Assembly (NCBI RefSeq): GCF_025506355.1
Contig: NZ_JANZYP010000034.1
Location: 29,672-93,671 of the forward strand
Length of the DNA: 64,000 nt
From: Sphaerisporangium corydalis
Lineage (GTDB): Bacteria; Actinomycetota; Actinomycetes; Streptosporangiales; Streptosporangiaceae
Direction of reading: 5' to 3'
Both the position numbers and the translations under genes were made by a program. Shown one piece after another: positions 8,492 through 20,189 of the stretch (position 1 is its first letter; every line of letters starts with the position of its first letter). Below the pieces are notes generated by a model, which worked only from the letters and a program-made list of their open reading frames with translations, ran no database searches and was not told where the DNA came from.

Positions 8492-11076
8492 CACAGACCA
8501 CACAGGCGAACGTCTCCGTCACCACCCGGCTCGACCTCGGCGGCGAGTGGGAGCTGATCTGGTCGGCGGGGCCCGACGACGTCCCCGAGGCCGTCCGCAC
8601 GGCGGCCATCCCCGCCCAGGTGCCCGGCGAGGTGCACACGGCCCTCATCGCGGCCGGTCTCATCGCCGATCCCGACGTCGGATGGGGCGAGCTGGCGCAA
8701 CGGTGGGTCGGCCACTCCCAATGGGTGTACCGGCGCCACGTCCAGTGGGCTCCGGTGCCGGGGACCCGCACCGACCTGGTGGCCGACGGCCTCGACACGA
8801 TCGCCGACGTCTACGTCAACGGCCGCCGGATCGGGTCCGCGCGTGACCAGCACCTGGCGTACCGCTGGAGCGTGGAGGAGGTCCTGCTGCCGGGCGACAA
8901 CCTCGTGGAGGTGCGTTTCGGCTCGGTGTGGGACGCCGCCCACGAGCACGAACGCGCGCACGGGCCGCTGCCGAGCCCGTACGACGAGCCCTACCCGCAC
9001 GTGCGCAAGGCCGCGGCCAACTTCGGCTGGGACTGGGGACCCCACTACGTCACCGCTGGCATCTGGCGGGACATCCGGCTGGAGACCTACGCCGGCCGGA
9101 TCGGCCACGTCCGGCCGCTCGTCCGGCTCGACCCCGGCCACACCGCCGCCCACGTGACCGCGCATGTACGCGTGGACGCGCCCGAGGGCGCGGAGGTGCG
9201 CGTCCGCCTGACCGACCCGGCCGGACGGCCCGCCGGGTCGGCCGCGGGCACCGTCGCGGGTGATGAGGTGGCCATCGTCCTGCGGGTCGAGGACCCCGAC
9301 CTGTGGTGGCCGGTCGGGCTCGGCGCGCAGCCGCTGTACCGCCTCCAGGTGGAGCTCGCGCACGCCGGGGTGGTGCTCGACTCGGCCGCCGTCCGCGTGG
9401 GCCTGCGCAGCGTCGCGGTCGACGAGAGCCCGGACCCGCTCGGGACGCGCTGGACGCTCGTCGTCAACGGGCGTGCGGTGCGGGTGCGCGGCTACAACTG
9501 GATCCCCGACGACACCTTCGCCAGCCGCGCCACGCCCGAACGCGTGGCCCGGCGGATCGACCAGGCCGTGGCCGGCAACGCCAACCTCCTGCGCGTCTGG
9601 GGCGGCGGCCACTTCGCGACCGAGGAGTTCCTGGACGCCTGCGACGAGCGCGGCGTCCTGGTCTGGCACGACTTCCTCTTCGCGTGCGCCGCGTACTGCG
9701 AGGACGACGAGATGGTCGGGCTGGTGACCGCCGAGGCGGAGCAGGCCGTCGCGCGGATGTCGTCCCATCCGAGCCTCGTGCTGTGGTGCGGCGGCAACGA
9801 GACCGTGCTCGGCCGGCACCACTGGGGGTGGGCCGACCAGATCGGCACACGCGGGTGGGGCGAGCGCTACTACCTGGACGTGCTGCCGGGCGTCCTGGCC
9901 CGCCTCGACCCGACGCGGCCCTACGTGCCCAACTCGCCGTGGTCGGGCGACGACCGCGATCCGGTGGCCGACACGCATGGCCTCAGCCACCTGTGGGACG
10001 CCTGGAACGAGCGCGACTACGTCCACTACCGCGACCACGACCCCGCGTTCGTCGCGGAGATGGGCTGGTGCGGGCCCCCCGCGTGGACCACGCTCCAGCG
10101 CGTCGTCCCGGGTGAGACCCCCGGGCCGGGCTCGCCGCTGACCCGCCACCACCTGCGCGCGATCGACGGCATGCACAAGCTGACCCGCGGCCTGCAACCG
10201 CACGTGCCCACCCCCCGCGACGACGCCGACTGGCACTTCGCGACACAGGTGGTCCAGGCCCGCGCCGTTTCGGCCGGCGTGGAGTGGCTGCGTTCCCGCG
10301 AGCGCTGCGGCGGGGTCGTCGTCTGGCAGCTCAACGACTGCTGGCCGGTGATCAGCTGGTCGGCCGTCGACGGCGCGGGCATCGAGAAGCCCCTGTGGCA
10401 CGCCCTGCGCCGCTCGTTCGCCCCCCGGCTGGTCACGGTCCAGCCGGTCAGCCCAGGACCGACCCACGACCCCACCGGCGGCGACGGCCTCGTGCTCGTG
10501 CTCGTGAACGACTCGGGCGCCGGCTGGCGTCCCGGCGTCCTCCTGCGCAGGGTCGGGCTGGACGGCCGGGAGCACGCGCGCATGCTTGTGCGGCCCGAAT
10601 GCCCGGCCGGGGGGATCGTCCGGCTGGCCGTCGATCCCGCGGTCGGCCGGCCCGCCGACCCGCGCGCCGAGATGCTCGTCGTCGAGGCCGACGGGGTGCG
10701 GACCACCTGGACCTACCGCCCGGAGCGGGATCTGGTGGCCCCGCCGCCCGAGCGGGCCGTGGACGTCGCCGTCGTCGGCGGCGCGCTGCACGTGACGGTC
10801 ACCGCCGTGACCCTGCTCCGCGACGTGTGCGTGGCCGCCGACCGGCTCGCCGCGCCGCTCGGCCTGGAACCGCCCTCGCTCGCAGTGGACGACGCCCTCG
10901 TCACGCTCCTGCCAGGCGAGAGCCACGTTTTTCGGATAACGCGCCGGGACGGCCGCGCGATCCCCACGGATCGCGCCGCCGCCCTGTCCGGCGCGCTGCT
11001 CGATACATCGGTCCGGTCCTTCGGCGAGGTCACCGGTTCGACTGGCAACCCGCTCTGCGACGAAGGAGCACAATGA
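8488..11076 (+). CDS. Glycoside hydrolase family 2 beta-mannosidase-like enzyme
   Basis: Protein of 862 residues with the GH2 order of sugar-binding beta domain (1-190), immunoglobulin-like domain, TIM barrel (about 310-650) and C-terminal beta domains. The acid/base Glu is E438 in VLWCGGNET, and the predicted nucleophile is E524 in FVAEMGW. WCGGNE and the N-terminal FGWDWGPHY stretch are characteristic of beta-mannosidases rather than galactosidases. There is no signal peptide, so it should cleave imported oligosaccharides in the cytoplasm. Its start overlaps the permease stop by 4 bases, and its stop overlaps the start of the large secreted enzyme, whose ribosome site AAGGAG lies inside this gene. 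Confidence 0.9.
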   Translation: MTQTTQANVSVTTRLDLGGEWELIWSAGPDDVPEAVRTAAIPAQVPGEVHTALIAAGLIADPDVGWGELAQRWVGHSQWVYRRHVQWAPVPGTRTDLVADGLDTIADVYVNGRRIGSARDQHLAYRWSVEEVLLPGDNLVEVRFGSVWDAAHEHERAHGPLPSPYDEPYPHVRKAAANFGWDWGPHYVTAGIWRDIRLETYAGRIGHVRPLVRLDPGHTAAHVTAHVRVDAPEGAEVRVRLTDPAGRPAGSAAGTVAGDEVAIVLRVEDPDLWWPVGLGAQPLYRLQVELAHAGVVLDSAAVRVGLRSVAVDESPDPLGTRWTLVVNGRAVRVRGYNWIPDDTFASRATPERVARRIDQAVAGNANLLRVWGGGHFATEEFLDACDERGVLVWHDFLFACAAYCEDDEMVGLVTAEAEQAVARMSSHPSLVLWCGGNETVLGRHHWGWADQIGTRGWGERYYLDVLPGVLARLDPTRPYVPNSPWSGDDRDPVADTHGLSHLWDAWNERDYVHYRDHDPAFVAEMGWCGPPAWTTLQRVVPGETPGPGSPLTRHHLRAIDGMHKLTRGLQPHVPTPRDDADWHFATQVVQARAVSAGVEWLRSRERCGGVVVWQLNDCWPVISWSAVDGAGIEKPLWHALRRSFAPRLVTVQPVSPGPTHDPTGGDGLVLVLVNDSGAGWRPGVLLRRVGLDGREHARMLVRPECPAGGIVRLAVDPAVGRPADPRAEMLVVEADGVRTTWTYRPERDLVAPPPERAVDVAVVGGALHVTVTAVTLLRDVCVAADRLAAPLGLEPPSLAVDDALVTLLPGESHVFRITRRDGRAIPTDRAAALSGALLDTSVRSFGEVTGSTGNPLCDEGAQ

Positions 11077-14000
11077 GACACCGAAGAACCCTCAGGATCC
11101 TGCTCGGCGCGATGCTGAGCGCCGTCCTGGCCGCGTCGATGGCGGTGCCGTCGATCGCGGAGGCGCGGGCCGCCCTGGCCGCTCGCCTCATCCATGTGGC
11201 CAAGACCGGCAACGACGCCAACGCCGGCACCCAGGCCCAGCCGTACCGGACGATCAACCGCGCGGCACAGGAAGCGCAGCCCGGTGACACGGTGGTCGTG
11301 CACGCCGGTCTGTACCGCGAGACGGTCAAGCCCGCGCGCGGCGGCACCGACGAGACCCATCGCATCACCTACACCAACGCCGGTGACGGCGAGGTGGTCG
11401 TCAAGGGCTCCGAGGAGATCAACACCTGGGCCAGGCACAGCGGCGACGTCTGGAAGGTCACGCTGCCGAGCACGTACTTCGGCGACTTCAACCCGTACGC
11501 GACCGGGCAGCCGCAGGGCGGAGAGGGCGGCGTCTTCGCCGGCTACACCGCGGGCGACGTCTACCTGGACGAGCAGGCCTACTACGAGAAGGCGTCGCTG
11601 AGCAACGTCCAGTCGGCGGCCAACACCTGGTACACGGAGGTGTCCGGCGGCAACACCACCATCTACGCCAACTTCGCCGGCGCCGACCCGAACGCCAAGC
11701 TCGCGGAGATCAACGTGCGCCGCCAGGTGTTCGCGCCGGACGTCTGGGGTCTCGGGTACATCACCATCAACGGGTTCACCGTCAAGCACGCGGCCGGCAC
11801 CTACTCCGACTTCCCGAGCAGTCCCACCAGGCGGCAGGCGGGCGCCATCAGCGTCTACGGCGGGCTGAAGTGGATCATCCAGAACAACATCGTCGTCAAC
11901 GCGCGCACGATCGGCATCGACATCGGCCTCGGCAATGACGAATGGGCCGGCAACCGGCCCGGCCAGACGCGGACGAACTTCCACGACACCGCCAAGTACG
12001 GCTCGCACATCGTCCGCAACAACTACATCGCGAAGTCCGGCCAGTCGGGCATCGCAGGCGTGTTCTCCTGGAACTCCGACATTCTGTACAACATGATCGA
12101 GGACACGAACTACCGCGGCGAGTTCAGCGGCGCGGAGACGGCCCCGATCAAGGTTCACTACATGAACGAGGGGCTCATCAAGGGCAACTACATCAAGAAC
12201 TCCAAGGGCGGCAACTCCGCCGGCATCTGGACGGACTGGGGGAACCAGAACGTCCGCATCACCGGCAACATCGTCATGAACAGCCCGTGGGGCTACTACG
12301 CGGAGGCCGTCCACGGGCCCATCCTCGTGGACAACAACATCTTCATCGGCAACAGCGACATCCGGACGCTGGACGCGACCGGCATCGTGTTCGCCAACAA
12401 CCTGTTCCTCGACAACGGCCGGATCAACATCGACGGCGGCGGCAGGGACGCCTACTACTTCCAGCCGGGCACGATGAACGAAACGACCGCGCCCACCTCG
12501 GTCCAGAAGTTCAACTGGTACAACAACCTGGTCCAGGGCTCGACGCTGCCCGAGAACGCGACCAACAAGACGCACGTCAAGGAGGGCAACTCCACCGGCG
12601 TCCTGTCCAACGTCCAGGTCACGTCGACCAACAGGGAGATGAAGCTCGGCTTCACCCTCGACGCCTCCGGCATCAGGGGCCTGACGCCCGTCACCAAGGC
12701 CAGGGTCGGCATCATCCCGCGTGCCAACGAGAGCATCGCCGCCGACGTGACCACCGACTTCTTCGGTAGCCCGATCAACACCGGCAACGTCATGGCGGGC
12801 CCATTCGCCGCCGCGAAGGGCGGCGCCAACTCGTTCACGCTGTGGCCGCCGGCGGGCCAGACGGTGCCGACACCGCCCGCGCCGCCGGCGGACGTGCCGG
12901 TCAACCTGTCGCTCAACTCGCAGGCCAGGGCCACCGCCTCCTACCAGGACGGCACCCTGACCGCCGACAAGGCGATCGACGGCAACGCCTCGTCGCGCTG
13001 GTCCAGCGACCACAGCAACGACCCCAACGCCTGGATCCAGGTCGACCTCGGTAACAGGTACAGCGTGTCCAGGGTGGCCCTGTCGTGGGAGACGGCCTAC
13101 GCGAAGGCGTACAAGGTCCAGGTCTCCGACAACGCCCAGCAGTGGTCCGACGTCTTCTCGACCACGACCGGCGGTGGCGGCGTGGAATCCGTGACGATCG
13201 GGAGGAACGCCCGGTACGTCCGCATGCAGGGCGTCACACCGAACACGCAGTGGGGATACTCCCTGTACGAGTTCGAGGTGTACGGCAAACCGCAACCGGT
13301 CACCACCGCAGCGGTGACGACACCCGCCGCCGCCGAGGCCGGTACCGCCTCGGTGACGGCACTCGGCACCGCCCGGACCGGCGTCTCGTCGGCGACGGCA
13401 CTCGGCACCACGAAGACGGCGGCGCTCGCGGCGGCCGCCGCCGCCCCCGGGACCAAGGCGCCCTCCACCACCTACCCGAGCACCTACACCGACTGGGCGA
13501 ACGGCCTGCTCGCCGGCAACGGCAAGCAGGGCATCATCGTCTTCGGCAACCCGCGCGCCGAGACGGTCGTCTTCGACGACAAGGACTTCTTCATGGCGCG
13601 GTCGGAGGGCCGTCCGCACCGCACGTTCAACACCGTCAGCCAGGACAACATCAACAGGATCAGGGACCTGCTGATCGCCGGCAACTACCAGCAGGCGAAC
13701 CAGCTCGCGGCCGACGTGCAGGGCTACCAGGGCGGCGGCGAGGGCAGCAAGCACCCCGGCTTCAAGATGACGCTCACGATGCCCGCCAGCGGCACGGTCA
13801 CCAACTACGTGCGGTCCACCGACTACTCCTCGGGCGTCGTCGGGGTGAACTGGAACGACTCCAAGGGCGCCTGGCGGCGCGACTCCTTCGTGTCGCGGAC
13901 GGACGGCGCCACCGTCCAGTACCTGCCGGCCCCGTCCGGGCAGCGGCTCGACGTCAAGCTCGGCCTGTCCATCGACACTGGCATGAACCTGCTCAACAAG

Positions 14001-16220
14001 GGCGTCACCTACGCCAACAACTCCAACACCACCTTCCTCAACCTCCGGGCCAAGTACCCGAACGGCAGCTACAACGCCGGGTACGAGGGCGTCACGCGGA
14101 TCGTGACGGACGGGACCAAGACCATGTCCGGCACCGACGTGCAGGTCTCGAACGCGTCGTACGTGCTGCTGCTGTCGCTGACCCAGCGCTACAACGGCAC
14201 CTACCAGGGCGGCGTCACCGCCGAGCAGGACTGGAACAAGCAGTTGCTCCAGACGAGGCTGGCGGCGCTCCCCGGCGACTACCAGACGTTGCTCAACCGG
14301 CACGTGGCCAAGCACAGCGAGATCTTCAACCGCGTCTCCCTCGACCTCGGGGCGAGCACGGCCGACCGCGCGAAGTCCAACGAGGAGCTGCTCGCCCAGC
14401 AGAAGTCGTCGTCGACCCCGAACCCGGCGCTGATGGAGCGGATGTTCTACTCCGGCCGCTACCACCTGCTGGCCTCCAGCAACGAGACGGCGGCCCCCGA
14501 CCTGCTCGGCAACTGGACCGGCGACAGCAACGTCGGTTGGGACGGCTACTACCACCTGGACGCCAACCTCAACCTGCAGATCTCCGGTGGCAACATCGGC
14601 AACATGCCGGAGGCGATGGCGGGCTACTTCTGGCTCAACAAGCAGTGGCAGACCGACTTCCGGACCAACGCCAAGAAACTGCTCGGGACGCGAGGCATGC
14701 TGACGGGCGGTAACACGCCCAACGGGGAAGGCCTCATCTCCAACATCAACTTCGACTACCCGTACCAGTACGTCACCGGCGGGGAGTCCTGGCTGCTGTA
14801 CCCGTTCTGGGAGTACTACCAGATCACCGGCGACAAGACGTTCCTCCAGAACCAGTACTACCCGCTGATCCGCGACATGGGGGACTTCTACCAGGACTTC
14901 CTGGTCAAGAAGGACGCCAACGGCAAGTACATCTTCGCCGGATCCATCTCCCCGGAGAACCGGCCGCCCGGCGGCGTGCCACTCACCGTCAACTCGGTCT
15001 ACGACATCTCCGGCGCCCGGTTCGCGCTGTCGACGCTGATCGAGACGAGCAAGACGCTCGGCAAGGACGCGGACAAGATCTCGATCTGGCAGGAGCTGCT
15101 CGACCACCTGCCCCCGTACCTGGTCAACAACGACGGCGCGCTGGCCGAGTGGGCGTGGCCGGACCTGGCGAACAAGAACCAGTACCAGCACCGGCACGCC
15201 AGCGGCCTGATGCCCGTCTGGCCCTACCGCCAGGTCACGCCGGAGAAGAACAAGCAGCTGTACGACGCGGCCAAGGTGTTCCTGCAGAAGAAGGACGGTG
15301 GCAGCTACGAGAACGCCGGCCACGGCCTGCTGCACGGCGCGCTGATCGCCGCCGACCTGAACGACGCCGCCTCGGTCACCGCGAAGTTGCTGCGGTTCGC
15401 GAAGGAGGACTACTACTACACGAGCCTGGCGACGTCGCACTACAACGGCCACAACACCTTCGCCACCGACGTCGTCAACTCCGTGCCGACGATCATGATG
15501 GAGATGCTGGCCACGACCGACCCCGGCACGCTGGAACTGCTTCCCGCGCTTCCGAGGGACCTGAAGAAGGGCACCATCTCCGGCACGCGGGGCAAGAGCC
15601 GGTTCACCATCAACAACCTCACCTGGGACACCGACGCCCGCACGGTCAAGGTGACGCTCACCTCCGACATCGACCAGAACCTCACGCTGATCCAGCGCGC
15701 GGGCATCGCGACGATCACCAGCCCCGACATCACGGTCCAGAGCTCGCCGCTCGGCGACATCGCCCGCGTCCTGCCGCTCAAGCAGGGCAAGGCCGTGACG
15801 CTCAACCTGACGCTCAAGGGCGCCACGTCACGGGCCAACCTGGCCCTGGGCAAGACCGCGCGCGCCTCCTCGGAGTCCAACGCCGACCAGACCGCCGCCA
15901 AGGCGTTCGACGGCGACCCGGCCTCGCGCTGGAGCGCCAGCGAGAGCGCCGACAACTGGCTCCAGGTGGACCTGGGCGCCACCTACAACCTCAACGAGGT
16001 CGACCTGCGCTGGGAGGCCTCCTACGCGAAGCGCTACAAGCTCCAGGTGTCGGCGGACGGCACGACCTGGCGGGACATCTACACCCAATCCGCCTCGACC
16101 GGCGGCACAGAGAAGGTCACCGTGAGCGCGTCGGGCCGTTACGTGCGAATGCAGGGACTGGAGAAGTCCGGCCAGTGGGGCTACTCCCTCTACGAGATGG
16201 AGGTGTACGGCACCGCGTGA
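11073..16220 (+). CDS. Secreted multidomain enzyme: beta-helix, discoidin, GH95-like, discoidin
   Basis: Protein of 1,715 residues with a signal peptide at about 1-33. Domains in order: a right-handed beta-helix of pectate-lyase/DUF1565 type (40-600, with [18 protein letters not shown] at its start and NNYI or NNIF turns); an F5/8C or CBM32-like domain (607-742); an alanine-rich linker; a GH95-like module (about 795-1540); and a second F5/8C domain (1586-1715). In GH95 the acid is a Glu in SPEN (E1295 here), and an Asp activates two Asn residues that serve as the base. Here the Asp is D1466 (FATDVVNS), one Asn is kept (N1165), and the other is Asp (D1163, in HLDANL). It probably debranches a fucosylated or L-galactosylated glycan outside the cell, feeding the transporter. 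Confidence 0.88.
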   Translation: MRHRRTLRILLGAMLSAVLAASMAVPSIAEARAALAARLIHVAKTGNDANAGTQAQPYRTINRAAQEAQPGDTVVVHAGLYRETVKPARGGTDETHRITYTNAGDGEVVVKGSEEINTWARHSGDVWKVTLPSTYFGDFNPYATGQPQGGEGGVFAGYTAGDVYLDEQAYYEKASLSNVQSAANTWYTEVSGGNTTIYANFAGADPNAKLAEINVRRQVFAPDVWGLGYITINGFTVKHAAGTYSDFPSSPTRRQAGAISVYGGLKWIIQNNIVVNARTIGIDIGLGNDEWAGNRPGQTRTNFHDTAKYGSHIVRNNYIAKSGQSGIAGVFSWNSDILYNMIEDTNYRGEFSGAETAPIKVHYMNEGLIKGNYIKNSKGGNSAGIWTDWGNQNVRITGNIVMNSPWGYYAEAVHGPILVDNNIFIGNSDIRTLDATGIVFANNLFLDNGRINIDGGGRDAYYFQPGTMNETTAPTSVQKFNWYNNLVQGSTLPENATNKTHVKEGNSTGVLSNVQVTSTNREMKLGFTLDASGIRGLTPVTKARVGIIPRANESIAADVTTDFFGSPINTGNVMAGPFAAAKGGANSFTLWPPAGQTVPTPPAPPADVPVNLSLNSQARATASYQDGTLTADKAIDGNASSRWSSDHSNDPNAWIQVDLGNRYSVSRVALSWETAYAKAYKVQVSDNAQQWSDVFSTTTGGGGVESVTIGRNARYVRMQGVTPNTQWGYSLYEFEVYGKPQPVTTAAVTTPAAAEAGTASVTALGTARTGVSSATALGTTKTAALAAAAAAPGTKAPSTTYPSTYTDWANGLLAGNGKQGIIVFGNPRAETVVFDDKDFFMARSEGRPHRTFNTVSQDNINRIRDLLIAGNYQQANQLAADVQGYQGGGEGSKHPGFKMTLTMPASGTVTNYVRSTDYSSGVVGVNWNDSKGAWRRDSFVSRTDGATVQYLPAPSGQRLDVKLGLSIDTGMNLLNKGVTYANNSNTTFLNLRAKYPNGSYNAGYEGVTRIVTDGTKTMSGTDVQVSNASYVLLLSLTQRYNGTYQGGVTAEQDWNKQLLQTRLAALPGDYQTLLNRHVAKHSEIFNRVSLDLGASTADRAKSNEELLAQQKSSSTPNPALMERMFYSGRYHLLASSNETAAPDLLGNWTGDSNVGWDGYYHLDANLNLQISGGNIGNMPEAMAGYFWLNKQWQTDFRTNAKKLLGTRGMLTGGNTPNGEGLISNINFDYPYQYVTGGESWLLYPFWEYYQITGDKTFLQNQYYPLIRDMGDFYQDFLVKKDANGKYIFAGSISPENRPPGGVPLTVNSVYDISGARFALSTLIETSKTLGKDADKISIWQELLDHLPPYLVNNDGALAEWAWPDLANKNQYQHRHASGLMPVWPYRQVTPEKNKQLYDAAKVFLQKKDGGSYENAGHGLLHGALIAADLNDAASVTAKLLRFAKEDYYYTSLATSHYNGHNTFATDVVNSVPTIMMEMLATTDPGTLELLPALPRDLKKGTISGTRGKSRFTINNLTWDTDARTVKVTLTSDIDQNLTLIQRAGIATITSPDITVQSSPLGDIARVLPLKQGKAVTLNLTLKGATSRANLALGKTARASSESNADQTAAKAFDGDPASRWSASESADNWLQVDLGATYNLNEVDLRWEASYAKRYKLQVSADGTTWRDIYTQSASTGGTEKVTVSASGRYVRMQGLEKSGQWGYSLYEMEVYGTA

Positions 16221-16329
16221 GCCCCGACGGCGGCGAGCGTCGGCGCGGGGCCGTGAGCCCGCAAACGACCCTCCGCGTGTGACGGTACCGCCGGTGTCTC
16301 CGCGCCTCGCCACCGCGGGCATGGCGAAA

Positions 16330-16358
16330 GGGCCACTTCCGCTGACCGGAAGTGGCCC
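16330..16358 (+). terminator. Strong hairpin terminator after the GH95-like gene
   Basis: GGGCCACTTCCG and CGGAAGTGGCCC form a perfect 12-bp stem around CTGAC, about 110 bp after the stop codon. There is no long U-run, as usual in actinomycetes. It marks the end of the glycan-use operon. Confidence 0.85.
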
Positions 16359-16792
16359 TGAATCCACAGCACCTGCTCCGCCCGGCCCGTATCGCACATC
16401 GGTTCCCGGCAACCGGTGGAACCCGGCCGAGGTGCCGTGAAATCGGCGTCGGCCAGTGATGAGGCCATGAGCTGAGCCGACGAACCGGCCCGTCGATGAC
16501 ACTGATCTTCGCCGTCGTCAACCCCGAGATCATGGACCTGAAGCGGTGGCTACCTACGATGGCATCCAGTGCAAGCCGAGTGGCGGCACCCTTTTTGTCG
16601 TCATTATCACTAATGTGAAGATCGACCGTACAGCCCGCAGGGCGCGGGATTCGCGTTCGGCGCTGTACGGCAACTGGTGGACGATCGGCCGATTGCCCGA
16701 TTCGTTGAGCCATCATGACCGGCGACCGTGGGCGCGCCTGTACCCTCACTGATCCGGGGAGCCGGCCGAAAGCGCATGCCACGATCGCCGGC
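16359..16792. other. Gene-free stretch between operon end and membrane-protein gene
   Basis: No convincing gene. The base composition is lower in GC than its surroundings. A minus-strand frame across 16480-16640 reads KKGAATRLALDAIVGSHRF without start, ribosome site or recognisable family, and could be a decayed remnant. The promoter of the membrane-protein gene at 16793 should be in this stretch, but I see no clear -10/-35 pair. Confidence 0.5.
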
Positions 16793-18244
16793 ATGGTGGC
16801 TAACAGGTTCGACCGTAAGGTCAGGTGCGAGTTCGAGGTTGATCGGCCGGGCGAGGCCGAGGAGGTCTTGAGTGTTTGCGGATGGCGCTGGGACAAGGTC
16901 GCACCCCAGACCTACCAAGCGGACGTGGAAGTGCGCGGCGGTATGTGGGGGGCAAGCCGCAGGGCGCGCGGCTTGCTGATCACCGAGTTGCATAGGCACG
17001 GCCTACGAGCCAGGCTTCGCTGGGTGCGACTGCTGGATGTGCCGATGCAGTCGGGCGACCGATTGCCCGTCCACGAGGTGCGCGTCTCGCGCCGGACCAG
17101 ACTGGAGCGATTCTTGGTCGCGTGCGGGGCGCGTGACATCGGTGCCTGCATCCAGGCGGTGGACGGGCAGGACGCTCAGCGCCAGTTGATGTTACTCGTG
17201 AGCGCGCATGGAGAGGACCGCGACCTGAAGTGGCGTACCAGGTTCGGGCAGCCACTCCTCCCCGCCGTACCGGGGGCCGAGCGTCCCAAAGCCGTCGGCT
17301 GGACGCGCGCTCTCGCCGTCTCCGCGCTGTCGCTGGGAATCATCCTGGGATCGCTCGGCGGAGGTCTTGTGCCGATCGTCGTCGGCGCTGTGCTCGCCCC
17401 GCTGTCGGCTGCGTCGATGATCCGCCTACGACGCAGGCCAGCGTGGGGGCTGGTACCACTGACCGCCATGGGGGGCGGCGTATGGCTCGGATCGCTGACC
17501 GGCATGTGGTACGTCTGGCCGGCCGTGGCCCTGGCCGTCCTGATGGGTATAGGCCTGCGGCATCTCGCCCGTGATCTGTCCCTGGCAGAGAAGGCGTCTT
17601 GGGCCTTCCCTGCTGCCCTGCCGGTCCTCGTGCCCCTCACTGCGGCGATCGGGGACCTGGCCTACGGCCGCTACCTCGGCGCACTCGGCCTGTCACGGGA
17701 GGACATCGCCCTAGGATTGTGGGACCGGTTGGGCGCTGCAGCTGTTCCGGTGGGAGTAGCCTTCGGCGTCGCACTGACCCTACTCGGATGTGTCGGGTGG
17801 CTCAGATACCTGCACATACGGCTGCCCGTCGCCGCGGCGCTCATGGTGATCGGAATCTATCTGGTGTCCGGCGCCGCGACGGCCGCCGGACGCGGAGCGG
17901 ACGCGGCCGCGCGTCCAGGACACGGATTCGGCGTGCTTCTCCCGGCCCGGGCCTGCGCCTTTCCGTTGAAAACGCGGATCGCGAGCAGAGGGTCGATGCT
18001 TCTCGTGCGGCCGCGCCCCCTGCTCTACCTGGAACTATCAGGCGACCGGATCGCGCTCTGGGATCCGGTCGCCGTTCACCGGCGGGGCCTGGAAAAGGTC
18101 GCCGCCGGCGATGTCCAGCTGGTGCGGATAGACGATGGCGAACGGGACTGTCAGGCGCTGGGCGTCGAGAGCTCCAGCAACTCCTCCACCAGCGTCCCTA
18201 CGAGGCCGTCCGCCTTCAGTAGACGGGCGGCCTCGGCCAGGTGA
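16793..18244 (+). CDS. Membrane protein of unknown function
   Basis: About 483 residues. The first 150 are soluble (starting VANRFDRKVRCEFEVDRPGE), then about seven membrane segments follow between residues 165 and 375 (for example LVPIVVGAVLAPLSAASMI and AAVPVGVAFGVALTLLGCV), and then a soluble tail. I do not recognise the family. The start is uncertain: ATG 16793 has no strong ribosome site, and an in-frame ATG at 16715 exists. It converges on the large minus-strand gene set and overlaps the last gene of that set tail to tail by about 94 bp. The final residues (SSSNSSTS onwards) are probably only by-products of that overlap. It may be functionally linked to the system, but orientation gives no support. 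Confidence 0.7.
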   Translation: MVANRFDRKVRCEFEVDRPGEAEEVLSVCGWRWDKVAPQTYQADVEVRGGMWGASRRARGLLITELHRHGLRARLRWVRLLDVPMQSGDRLPVHEVRVSRRTRLERFLVACGARDIGACIQAVDGQDAQRQLMLLVSAHGEDRDLKWRTRFGQPLLPAVPGAERPKAVGWTRALAVSALSLGIILGSLGGGLVPIVVGAVLAPLSAASMIRLRRRPAWGLVPLTAMGGGVWLGSLTGMWYVWPAVALAVLMGIGLRHLARDLSLAEKASWAFPAALPVLVPLTAAIGDLAYGRYLGALGLSREDIALGLWDRLGAAAVPVGVAFGVALTLLGCVGWLRYLHIRLPVAAALMVIGIYLVSGAATAAGRGADAAARPGHGFGVLLPARACAFPLKTRIASRGSMLLVRPRPLLYLELSGDRIALWDPVAVHRRGLEKVAAGDVQLVRIDDGERDCQALGVESSSNSSTSVPTRPSAFSRRAASAR

Positions 18245-19254
18245 CGGCGAGCGGCCTCGGGGTTGCCGGCCAGCCGCTCAAGGCGGCCCAGCTCCAGATA
18301 CCCCTCCGGGGCCAGCGGCACGGAACCGACCAAATAAGTGAAGGTATGCCGCGCGATCTTGACGCTGCCGAGCCGCAGGTGCACGCGTCCGAGCCGCAAC
18401 AGGGTGGAAGGCACCGGGTCATGCTGAATACGGAGCATCTCGTCCAGGACGTTCGCGGCCTCCTGATAGGCACCTAGCGCTATCAGGCAGTCCGCCATAA
18501 CGTCCAGTAGAGCGAGCCTGTCGGCGTCGCCGCTCGGGGTCATCGTTTCCAGCGTGCGAAGAGCCTCCCGGTGCTTGCCTTCGTTCGCCAACGCTCGGGC
18601 CTGCGCGACCTCCTCGGGTGGGCGTGCCGCCTCGACCCGCTTTCGCTCTGCGGTCCCGGAGAGCCGGCGGGAGGCGCCGCCTGTGCGGTCGGACACCCAC
18701 AACCAGGCGTTGGCCGAGAAGTTACGCTCTGGCATGGAGCTCCGCACGTTCCAGAAGTCCTCCGGACGCATGTCGCGGAAGCCATGCCTGACGACATCGT
18801 TATAGAGGTGATCGGAGACGATCACCGCGAGTTCCGCCGCAGGGTGATCGACCAGCGCCTCCTTCACCGGCGGGCTGTCCAGCAGCCGGAAGCACTCGAT
18901 GACGGCGGGGCCGCTGAATCCCGTGGGGCCGGTGGAGACCACGCCATTGGTCAGTGCGAGGCGCAGCCGGATACGCGCCGGCTCGGCCAGCAGCCGGTTC
19001 TCCTGGCGCAGCGCGGTCGACAACCCCCGCACCAAGTTCGGGAGCACCGCCGTCTCGTCGATGTCGCTCGGCGGCATGATGAGCACCCCGTCACCACTAG
19101 TCTGCACGATTTCCTCGGGCAGGTCGGCCTCGCGGCACGCGGCGTGCACGACCGTGATGAGACTCTGTTGGGCGCGTATCTGTTCGGGCACTGGGCGTCC
19201 GCTCCAGTCCTTGATATCGATGGCTCCGCAGAGCGCTCTTCGTGGCAGCGGCAT
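18151..19254 (-). CDS. Nucleotidyl-cyclase-fold protein with TPR repeats (paralogue 1, metal sites intact)
   Basis: About 367 residues. The first 190 have the outline of a class III nucleotidyl cyclase: AIDIKDWSGR with Asp13, and TSGDGVLIMPP with Asp55. The 42-residue spacing is close to the roughly 44 between the two metal-binding Asp residues of true cyclases. Next come IRLRLALTNGVVSTG and GPAVIECFRLLD, where the transition-state Arg is kept but the partner Asn is Ile. The rest is TPR-like helices (about 210-350). It is either a weak or altered cyclase or a nucleotide sensor. Start ATG 19254 follows GGGGAT; an in-frame start at 19293 is possible. It is the last gene of the 22-kb set, 227 bp after the Crp gene, so it may have its own promoter. 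Confidence 0.78.
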   Translation of the reverse strand: MPLPRRALCGAIDIKDWSGRPVPEQIRAQQSLITVVHAACREADLPEEIVQTSGDGVLIMPPSDIDETAVLPNLVRGLSTALRQENRLLAEPARIRLRLALTNGVVSTGPTGFSGPAVIECFRLLDSPPVKEALVDHPAAELAVIVSDHLYNDVVRHGFRDMRPEDFWNVRSSMPERNFSANAWLWVSDRTGGASRRLSGTAERKRVEAARPPEEVAQARALANEGKHREALRTLETMTPSGDADRLALLDVMADCLIALGAYQEAANVLDEMLRIQHDPVPSTLLRLGRVHLRLGSVKIARHTFTYLVGSVPLAPEGYLELGRLERLAGNPEAARRHLAEAARLLKADGLVGTLVEELLELSTPSA

Positions 19255-19481
19255 GCGACATCCCCGTTTCGGCCGGTCGGGTGGGACATACAAGGTGGTT
19301 TCGTTCCCGAGATGACGTCATTGTGCTGGTCACCTGGCAGGAGTTACCCCTACTGGTGCGGGGAGCCGGGACACGACAGGGGCGTTCCTGAGAAGCATCC
19401 CGGCCCCAGGCTGACCGAGCGATCCGCCCCCGGCCATCCACAGGTGGCATGCGCACTGGGCGCGGCAAGGCAGGCGGCTCG

Positions 19482-20189
19482 CTAGCATTCCGGCGCGTCG
19501 AGAAGGACGGCTTCGGGTGGGTCGATCTCCGCGAAACGAGCAAGCCCGACCACATCCGTGATCACCACCCGTCCGCGCCGGCTCGCGATCAACCCCTTCA
19601 TGGCGCTTATGGCCTTCTGGACGGTACCTTCCTTTGCTCCGATGAGCATCGCCAGTTCGGCTTGCAGCAGATCAGTGGTCCAGCATCCGTTGCTCCTCGT
19701 CGGGCACCGTTGCAGCTGGTACAGCAGGGCGCGGGCGAGCCGCCGATCCACTTCGTAGCCCGCCAGGTCCGCCCGGAAGACGTTGGCCTGCCTGAGCCGT
19801 TCGGCGGAGGTGGCGGTGAGAGCCCTCGCGGCCTCCGGGTGCCCTTCGATGAACCGCAGGAAGACATCGTCCGAGACGACCAAGGCGTCGGTCATCACCC
19901 GCGCGGCCACGCTCGCCGTGCGCGGCATCACACCGACCATGGCCATCTCTCCGACAACGTCCCCCGCGTAGCGGATCGCGAGAAGGGATTCCGAGCCGTT
20001 CTCCACCGTGGCGATCACATTGACGCGGCCGGTGAGCAGAAGATAGACCACTCCCCCCGGGTCACCCTGAAGGATCAGAAACTCGCCATGGTCGTAGGCT
20101 CGTACCCGGCCGAGTCTCAGCAGAGCATCTCGGGAGGGATGCGGCAGAGCGCCTAGGTAGCAGTTCTTGGGCCACGGCTCAGGGGGCAT
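19482..20189 (-). CDS. Crp/Fnr-family regulator with cyclic-nucleotide-binding domain
   Basis: About 235 residues. The N-terminal cNMP-binding barrel (about 20-140) holds the phosphate-binding cassette VGEMAMVGVMPRTASV. Its Glu and Arg are 9 apart, as in proteins that bind cAMP or cGMP (compare GELALIYGTPRAATV of protein kinase A). The C-terminus is a Crp-type winged helix (DLLQAELAMLIGAKEGTVQKAI). It should therefore be a ligand-responsive DNA-binding protein rather than a degenerate one. GAGG lies 8 bases before the ATG at 20189; a GTG at 20198 would sit on the ribosome site. It overlaps the end of the cyclase-fold gene upstream by 11 bp, and another follows it, suggesting a local cyclic-nucleotide circuit. 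Confidence 0.9.
   Translation of the reverse strand: MPPEPWPKNCYLGALPHPSRDALLRLGRVRAYDHGEFLILQGDPGGVVYLLLTGRVNVIATVENGSESLLAIRYAGDVVGEMAMVGVMPRTASVAARVMTDALVVSDDVFLRFIEGHPEAARALTATSAERLRQANVFRADLAGYEVDRRLARALLYQLQRCPTRSNGCWTTDLLQAELAMLIGAKEGTVQKAISAMKGLIASRRGRVVITDVVGLARFAEIDPPEAVLLDAPEC

Noticed and set aside
10284..11072. In-frame extension upstream of the GH95-like gene, inside the GH2 gene
   Set aside because: The extension reads as GH2 sequence out of frame. The ATG at 11073 has AAGGAG and a signal peptide directly after it.
10713..15452. Very long open frame on the minus strand opposite the mannosidase and GH95-like genes
   Set aside because: Valine/Arg/Gly-rich translation without any domain, opposite two well-supported genes; a typical effect of very high GC in the third codon position.
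19255..19481. Crp-type operator before the last cyclase-fold gene
   Set aside because: TTGTGCTGGTCACC has Crp-like halves but only a 4-base gap instead of 6, so the match is too weak.
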